Below, piece by piece: positions 7,271 through 11,917 of a DNA stretch of 11,917 nucleotides. The stretch is from NCBI GenBank assembly GCA_003232965.1, contig QIKG01000148.1:1-11917 (forward strand), in the 5' to 3' direction. Position 1 is the stretch's first letter. Each line of letters begins with the position of its first letter. The stretch comes from Oceanospirillales bacterium. Lineage in GTDB: Bacteria > Pseudomonadota > Gammaproteobacteria > Xanthomonadales > SZUA-36. The position numbers and the translations under genes are program-made. The notes below the pieces were generated by a model. The model was not told where the DNA came from. It did no database searches and saw nothing but the letters and a program-made list of their open reading frames with translations.

Positions 7271-7320
7271 TATTCAATAATGTGTCATCAAACATATAAA
7301 AAAGAACCTTTTATTTAGTC

Positions 7321-7338
7321 AGAACAATATATTGTTCT
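7321..7338. promoter_or_regulatory. Perfect 18-bp palindrome, candidate operator of the receptor gene
   Basis: AGAACAATATATTGTTCT is an exact 18-bp palindrome whose right edge is 69 bp before the receptor ATG at 7408. Its core resembles that of the near-palindrome at 7130-7149 (ATATATTGTC against ATATATTGTT). A site for a dimeric regulator is the natural reading, with the neighbouring Lrp/AsnC protein as one candidate. Confidence 0.5.
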
Positions 7339-7407
7339 ATGGTAATTGCTCTACAAACAATATTAAAAGAAAAACAATGCGGTTTTATTGAGGCGGAGAT
7401 TGAAATT

Positions 7408-9840
7408 ATGGAAAAACTATTCAAAAAAAACAAATTAACAGCAAGTATACTTGCTGTTACCACTGCCTGGACTCCTTTGGGTTTATATGCCGATGATATG
7501 ACTCTAGAAGAAGTCATAGTCACAGCGACTCGTCGAGCACAATCAGTACAGGAAGTTCCATATAATATCTCTGCATTCACGGGAGATTCTCTCGCAGAGA
7601 GAGGTATCAGCGATGCCGCTTCATTATTTAACTCCGTTCCGGGCGTTTCTTTTATTGATTTTGGCGCGCGAAATGGTGTAAACAACTCAAACCTAATTAT
7701 TCGTGGAATTAACTCAACTGACCTTGCACGAAACGCTGGGCCATTATCGACCGCGCCAGTAGTTTCCACTTACGTCAATGAAACACCTATTTTCGTCAAT
7801 CTTCGTTTAAAAGACATTGAAAGGATTGAGGTGTTGAGAGGCCCACAAGGAACACTTTACGGCTCTGGTTCGCTGGGTGGATCAGTTCGTTATATCTTTA
7901 ATAAACCCGACTTTGAAAATCCCTCCGCTGAACTAAGCGCAGGTATTAGTAACACTAAAAACGGTGACGGTTTAAATTATGAGACAGATATTGTATTAAA
8001 TTTTCCAATATCTGACACTTTTGCGGTACGCTTCAGCGCAGGATACGAAGATTCAGCTGGATTCGTGGATCAAGCAGCCGTTTATATTCGAAACCCCGAT
8101 GGTACGCCAGTGCTCGCTAATGGGTCTACAGACCCTTTTGGTGATGCAGAAAACTTTGCCGCAGGAGTTGGGGTATTTGAACGAATTGAAGGTTCAAACG
8201 CTGAAGATTCAAATGGTTTTAGAATTGCTGCTCGTTGGCAACCAATTGATGCAGCCGATATAATTCTGACTTATCAACAACAGGCTAACAATTCCAGTGG
8301 TACCCAAATGATATCACCGGCTTTATTTGGATCAAGCTCATTGACCAATGGCAGCCCGATTGCAGAACCTTTTGAAAGTGATGTCGATCTTATTGCACTT
8401 GAGGCCGAGTTCGACCTAGGCTTTGCTAGTTTCTCCTCTTCAGCATCAACCTATAACTCGAGTGGTATGGGTCTGCGAGATATGTCTGGATTTTATGAGA
8501 CAGCAATAGATTTTGATAATAGCTATTACGGCACTAACCCCCGCCCATTGGTTGAAGATCTGTCAGCATTCGATGAAAAAGGAAGCGTGTTTGAGGCTCG
8601 ATTAGCTTCACAATCTGAAGGCTCAGTAGACTGGATAGTCGGTTTATTTTATATGGACCAAGAAACTGACAATACAATTGAACAAACCTACTTTGGTTAT
8701 GATGACTTCTCTCAAGCATGCTTTATTTCGGGTGGCGCGAGTTGTGGATTTGGAACTGCATTTTTTGGTGGTCCCGATCCGGTTTCAATTCCCCCACTGA
8801 CTATCACTTCAGAGAATCGTGACCTTGCGTATATTTCCAACCAGAACAATGATTTCCGAGATTTAGCTTTTTTTGGTGAAGTGACCTGGCATGTTAATGA
8901 CAATTGGCAGATTACAGGTGGTCTACGCTATTTCGATCAGAAGTACACTACTAATCAAGTCGGTGGCTTGGTTTATGCGTTTGAAATCAGTGACAGAACG
9001 ATAACTACCGAAGAGACTGGAACGCTGTTCAAGCTCAATACCTCCTACGCAATCAACGATTCAACTAATGTCTACGCAGTGTGGTCTGAAGGGTTTCGCC
9101 GAGCGGGCGCTAACGGCTTACCAAGCACCGTATTCGGCAACCCGGTAAATAGTAAAGCCTTTACATATACTTCAGATACGACTGACAACATTGAATTGGG
9201 CGTTAAGGGTGATGTTGGTGTTTTTCGATACACAATAGCGTATTTCGATGTGACATGGGATGACATTCAAACGAATGCATCTTGTACCTCATTATCACTT
9301 CTCTGCGTAGTAAATGCAGGTGAAGCAAGCTCTAAAGGTGTTGAGGTCGAATTTCAAGGTTACTTAACAGATAATCTTAATGTCAGCGTAGGTTATAGCT
9401 ATACAAAAACTGAACTAGAGAGACTGTCAGATGATTTGATAGAGTTTAATAATGATGGGACATTATTCCTAGATATTGTCGAAGGTGCTGAACTCCCCGG
9501 TACAAATAAACACCAATTGTCACTCAACACCAATTATTTTCAAGAATTGTCTAGCAACAAACAGATTGTCTACGGCTTGAATGGCTCTTATCGAAGTAGC
9601 GCTCAATCGGCTATAGATGTAACTTCAGTAGAGTTAGACGGCTTTTGGTTGTGGAATGCGAATATAGCGCTGAAAACAGACAGCTGGTCAGTTACTGCCT
9701 TTATTAATAATATTAATGATGAACGCGGCCTAATTGCCGCAGATTCACCACTTGTATTTGGACCTACTGCAAATGCTGTTATTACAAGACCGCGAACCTT
9801 CGGCTTAAGATTTACCTATCACTTTCAATCGGGTATTTGA
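7408..9840 (+). CDS. TonB-dependent outer-membrane receptor
   Basis: An 810-residue gated beta-barrel that imports a scarce substrate across the outer membrane with TonB-ExbBD energy. Residues 1-28 form a signal peptide (basic KLFKKNK, hydrophobic LTASILAVTTAW, cleavage after LYA). The TonB box is LEEVIVTAT (33-41). The plug (about 47-168) has SLFNSVPGV, LIIRGINS and IERIEVLRGPQGTLYGSG. The rest is the barrel, ending in FGLRFTYHF plus four extra residues (QSGI). Two Cys pairs in likely outer loops (ACFISGGASC and SCTSLSLLC) may form disulfides. An upstream in-frame ATG at 7339 is not preferred: it directly abuts the 18-bp palindrome and would bury the signal peptide behind 23 residues, whereas ATG 7408 has GGAG 9 bp upstream. 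Substrate is unknown; the neighbouring permease and DUF917 enzyme hint at a small heterocycle rather than iron. Confidence 0.95.
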   Translation: MEKLFKKNKLTASILAVTTAWTPLGLYADDMTLEEVIVTATRRAQSVQEVPYNISAFTGDSLAERGISDAASLFNSVPGVSFIDFGARNGVNNSNLIIRGINSTDLARNAGPLSTAPVVSTYVNETPIFVNLRLKDIERIEVLRGPQGTLYGSGSLGGSVRYIFNKPDFENPSAELSAGISNTKNGDGLNYETDIVLNFPISDTFAVRFSAGYEDSAGFVDQAAVYIRNPDGTPVLANGSTDPFGDAENFAAGVGVFERIEGSNAEDSNGFRIAARWQPIDAADIILTYQQQANNSSGTQMISPALFGSSSLTNGSPIAEPFESDVDLIALEAEFDLGFASFSSSASTYNSSGMGLRDMSGFYETAIDFDNSYYGTNPRPLVEDLSAFDEKGSVFEARLASQSEGSVDWIVGLFYMDQETDNTIEQTYFGYDDFSQACFISGGASCGFGTAFFGGPDPVSIPPLTITSENRDLAYISNQNNDFRDLAFFGEVTWHVNDNWQITGGLRYFDQKYTTNQVGGLVYAFEISDRTITTEETGTLFKLNTSYAINDSTNVYAVWSEGFRRAGANGLPSTVFGNPVNSKAFTYTSDTTDNIELGVKGDVGVFRYTIAYFDVTWDDIQTNASCTSLSLLCVVNAGEASSKGVEVEFQGYLTDNLNVSVGYSYTKTELERLSDDLIEFNNDGTLFLDIVEGAELPGTNKHQLSLNTNYFQELSSNKQIVYGLNGSYRSSAQSAIDVTSVELDGFWLWNANIALKTDSWSVTAFINNINDERGLIAADSPLVFGPTANAVITRPRTFGLRFTYHFQSGI

Positions 9841-9872
9841 GAGCGTGTAATTTAAACCCTGTAACTGCCATT

Positions 9873-10344
9873 GGTTAAATGTAGTCCGGTAAGCGGTCTT
9901 CAAATTCAAGCTTGAACCTATTCATCGCAACTTCCTAGTTGCGATGGGTCATCAACCATTTTTTGATACCTCGCGAGTGGCCAAACAAATGGGGTTTTTG
10001 GTGGCATCATCGCTGGGGAATAATTTCCGCTGCTTTATAACTTTACGGATAACACTGATCAGAAACTCAATTGCGTTGCTGGTTTATATCGCCCTGCGGA
10101 CATTCTTCGACTTATTATGCATCGCATTCATGTTTTCCCCAGTGGCTGTACTAGGAACGGCTGATCTGGGGGTATTCCTCAACCCAACGAGCATAGAATC
10201 GACCGAGAGCGAGTAACGCCCCCTCCTCAGTGCCCCAGGTGTGTGTTGCTGTAAATCGGCTGTTACGGGCTTGTAGCCTTTCCAAGGGATAGTTTGGATT
10301 GAGTTGCTAATTGTTCTTGGTTCATCAGCAGCATAGCGTGACAA
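9873..10344 (-). pseudogene. IS256-family transposase remnant (C-terminal third, multiply broken)
   Basis: The minus strand encodes, in order but in shifting frames, the end of an IS256/mutator-type transposase: WKGYKPVTADLQQ (10284-10246), GRFYARWVEEYPQISRS (within 10231-10154), NVRRAI then TSNAIEFLISVIRK and KQRKLFPSDD (within 10137-9958), and AMNRFKLEFEDRLPDYI with a stop at 9873-9875. Family members read VTADLK, then the FxxKWxxxYP block, RRAIYTTNAIES, LFPSDDxA and NRFxxxFEDR, so the match is ordered and clear. At least three frameshifts and three in-frame stops are present: TAG 10151-10153, TAA 10084-10086 (replacing the Tyr of AIYTTN) and TAG 9935-9937; both TAGs stand where Trp is expected. 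The first 200 or more residues of a roughly 400-residue enzyme are missing. It cannot be active. Confidence 0.85.
9923..9946. repeat. Perfect 9-bp hairpin inside the transposase remnant
   Basis: CATCGCAAC (9923-9931) and GTTGCGATG (9938-9946) pair exactly around TTCCTA. It lies 83 bp after the receptor stop and might serve as an mRNA 3' end, but no T tract follows. It coincides with former transposase codons, so it may be incidental. Confidence 0.4.
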
Positions 10345-10388
10345 AAATCGCTCAGGAAAACAGGTGAGGTTTGTTTTCGCTTAGATTA

Positions 10389-11699
10389 TTATATCTCAGC
10401 GCCTTTTCGGGGCAATATATTGTCAGTAAATTTCATTAACAATAGATAGGCAGGGATGGTAACAAGAATGGCATCACAAGCTTCTATGGTTGTTATTGTT
10501 AACCAGTTATTATTTGTGGCAATAGATGCGGTTACTCCAATAGCCCAAGCGGCTATAGCCGGCCAATGAAAAAGCGGCAAATCATCTATATCATCAATTT
10601 CATATACAAGCCCCTGGCGTAACAGGAAAAAATCGGTGGCATACACAGCAGCTACCGGAGTAAAAATAAGCGATAGCCCAAACAAAAAATCCGTGAAATT
10701 ATCGAGTAAATTAAAAGACGCTACAATGGTGCCTACAACACCTACACCAACCATGATTAACCACTGACGAGCTTTTGGCATAGTTGCATTTACACCAAGG
10801 GCTGCACTGTACAAGTTTACTGCATTGGATACCCAGCTTGACATTATTAGAATGACGAAGGCAAAACCACCAAGTCCAAGAGCTAACATGACAACCAGAA
10901 TATCGGATTTCGCCACAGCGGCCCCTGCGTAAGCAGAGGCGATATAAACGAAGCTACATATAAAGAGAAACGGAAAAATTGAACCGATAATCGCGTCACT
11001 GTCATTTTCTGCAAAGCGAGAAAAGTCGGGCATTAGTGCCACACTCACAATAAAACTACCCACAACGGCAGACACAGCTTCACCAAAGGTCAAGTCAATA
11101 ATTATTGGTTGCGCTGTTACTGCAGGGTCTTGATAACCAAAACTACTATAAAACATATAAAGTATAATTAAGAAAAGCACCGGTACAAAAATGGTGGATA
11201 TTTTTTCCAATACCTTAAAGCCCAAAAAAACAGAGAGTGTAATTAATACGCCCCCGCCCACCTCTATTTGCCATATAGCAGGAGAAATATCGAATGCTTG
11301 AATAAGGAGTTTCTGTAGCACTTCACTGAAGAGATCCATATTCACGCCATACCAGCCCAACAAAGATAATGCAAAAGCCAAGCTCAGTATATTAGCGCCA
11401 TATCGGCCGAACACAAATTTTAAGGTCATGCATGAAGTTAATCGATTCCGTTTACCTAGAACTCCGGTAATAGAACCAAGCAGTGCTAACAGAAAACCAC
11501 CCAATAAAAAGGCCCAAATGCTTTGCTCCAATCCTAAAGCGCCACCTATTTCTAGCCCTGTAACCAGCCCAGGAATTGCAAAAGCCAATCCCGCATTGAT
11601 CATGCCAATGCGTACTCCGCCTACCGTATGTTTCTCAGGAACTCTAGATGTCGCGAAATCTTCGAGTAAGTCATCTAGTTTTAGATCATTTTCTGACAT
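10389..11699 (-). CDS. NCS1 family permease (CodB-like; nucleobase or related heterocycle)
   Basis: A 436-residue inner-membrane transporter of the nucleobase:cation symporter-1 family, with about 12 hydrophobic segments. Matches to CodB-type members include an early GMINAGLAFAIPGLVTG (32-48), LGWYGVNMDLF (114-124, compare VGWFGVGVAMF in CodB), VVGSFIVSVALMPDFSRFAE (212-231) and SNAVNLYSAALG (291-302). W116 corresponds to a conserved substrate-stacking Trp, but the position three before it is Leu113 where CodB has Gln, so cytosine is an unlikely substrate. NCS1 members carry cytosine, purines, allantoin, hydantoins, thiamine or pyridoxine. The start has GAGAAG about 8 bp upstream. It converges on the receptor gene across the IS256 debris. 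With the receptor it could form a two-membrane uptake path feeding the DUF917 enzyme; this is inference. Confidence 0.92.
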   Translation of the reverse strand: MSENDLKLDDLLEDFATSRVPEKHTVGGVRIGMINAGLAFAIPGLVTGLEIGGALGLEQSIWAFLLGGFLLALLGSITGVLGKRNRLTSCMTLKFVFGRYGANILSLAFALSLLGWYGVNMDLFSEVLQKLLIQAFDISPAIWQIEVGGGVLITLSVFLGFKVLEKISTIFVPVLFLIILYMFYSSFGYQDPAVTAQPIIIDLTFGEAVSAVVGSFIVSVALMPDFSRFAENDSDAIIGSIFPFLFICSFVYIASAYAGAAVAKSDILVVMLALGLGGFAFVILIMSSWVSNAVNLYSAALGVNATMPKARQWLIMVGVGVVGTIVASFNLLDNFTDFLFGLSLIFTPVAAVYATDFFLLRQGLVYEIDDIDDLPLFHWPAIAAWAIGVTASIATNNNWLTITTIEACDAILVTIPAYLLLMKFTDNILPRKGAEI

Positions 11700-11799
11700 A
11701 GTGATGCTTCTCTGGTTTCAAAATTATTTTCTCAACATGCAAATACATTATTCTACCAGCCTAATGTGGAAATAATGTTTCAATTTCCCCTGCTTTAAA

Positions 11800-11823
11800 G
11801 ACAGATAGTAAGCCGTTACTGTC
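11800..11823. repeat. Small stem-loop upstream of the permease gene
   Basis: AGTAA-GCCG-TTACT, with an outer GAC/GTC pair across a 4-nt bulge, forms a modest hairpin about 100 bp before the permease ATG. The remaining bases 11700-11917 show no gene and no clear promoter. Confidence 0.25.
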
Positions 11824-11917
11824 CCGTTAAGGAGACTCTGATTAATAGACATATCCTCAGCTTGCCTTTAAGCGTGTAGCTGCTAGGCGTAGATTGAAAG
11901 TAATAGTTCTTCATATT

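Larger units (their letters stand above)
6809..7407. other. Intergenic region upstream of the TonB-dependent receptor
   Basis: These 599 bp separate the regulator from the receptor. They hold a 10-bp palindrome ACTAATTAGT right after the regulator's stop (6810-6819), the GC-richer stretch with the direct repeat (about 6895-7068), a near-palindrome GATGATGATATATTGTCGTC (7130-7149), TATGCAGTGCATA (7258-7270) and a perfect 18-bp palindrome (7321-7338). No -35/-10 pair stands out. Confidence 0.5.
9841..10388. other. Convergent gap filled mostly by transposase debris
   Basis: No intact gene lies between the receptor and the permease. Bases 9873-10344 are a decayed IS256-type transposase end on the minus strand. 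I saw no terminal inverted repeats, no target-site duplication and no convincing terminator for either flanking gene. Confidence 0.6.

Noticed and set aside
7321..7338. The 18-bp palindrome read as a known SOS/LexA box
   Set aside because: Neither the CTGT-N8-ACAG form nor the Gram-positive GAAC-N4-GTTC spacing is matched.
7339..7407. N-terminal extension of the TonB receptor from ATG 7339
   Set aside because: It has no ribosome site and would place 23 residues before a normal signal peptide; ATG 7408 has a good GGAG.
7311..7769. A 152-residue minus-strand open frame opposite the receptor start
   Set aside because: It lies antisense to the receptor signal peptide and plug, which are clearly real.
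9923..9946. The 9-bp hairpin as the receptor's rho-independent terminator
   Set aside because: No T tract follows the stem, and the arms coincide with former transposase codons.
9944..10216. A 90-residue plus-strand open frame
   Set aside because: It is antisense to the recognisable IS256 transposase remnant and has no family features of its own.
10084..10344. An 86-residue minus-strand open frame taken as a gene
   Set aside because: It covers only parts of the transposase remnant in the correct frame (its start and end) and reads nonsense in the middle; it is debris, not an intact gene.

Overview
The window reads as a piece of chromosome from a marine-type gammaproteobacterium. FabI is very close to the gammaproteobacterial form, and the TonB-dependent receptor, with a TonB box of the LEEVIVTATRR type, is the kind common in Cellvibrionales and Spongiibacteraceae-like bacteria. 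That placement is an inference from protein style, not a database match. By eye fabI is richer in G+C than the rest, which is AT-leaning with long intergenic stretches.

Layout, left to right: (1) fabI (+), lacking only its first few codons, then a clear rho-independent terminator. (2) A zinc-independent quinone-oxidoreductase-like MDR enzyme (+). (3) A TPR-sulfotransferase fusion (+) with a TTG start that overlaps the stop of a possible 28-codon leader ORF; a perfect 13-bp hairpin lies further upstream. (4) A DUF917 / S-methyl-thiohydantoin-desulfurase-like enzyme (-). (5) An Lrp/AsnC regulator (+), divergent from it across about 0.7 kb. (6) A large TonB-dependent receptor (+), preceded by about 0.6 kb that holds several palindromes, including a perfect 18-bp one. 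(7) A badly decayed IS256-family transposase fragment (-). (8) An NCS1/CodB-type permease (-).

Genes 4 to 8 suggest a working unit: an outer-membrane receptor, an inner-membrane permease of a family that moves nucleobases, hydantoins and related rings, a cytoplasmic enzyme of a family linked to (thio)hydantoin chemistry, and a local Lrp/AsnC regulator. I propose a scavenging locus for a small cyclic N- or S-containing compound. The substrate is not visible from sequence. The first three genes look like independent units.

Two intergenic stretches (about 5775-6180 and 6895-7068) hold protein-like open frames on the minus strand that are short and broken or lack a good start. They may be decayed genes or chance. 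I saw no tRNA, rRNA, CRISPR array or intact mobile element.
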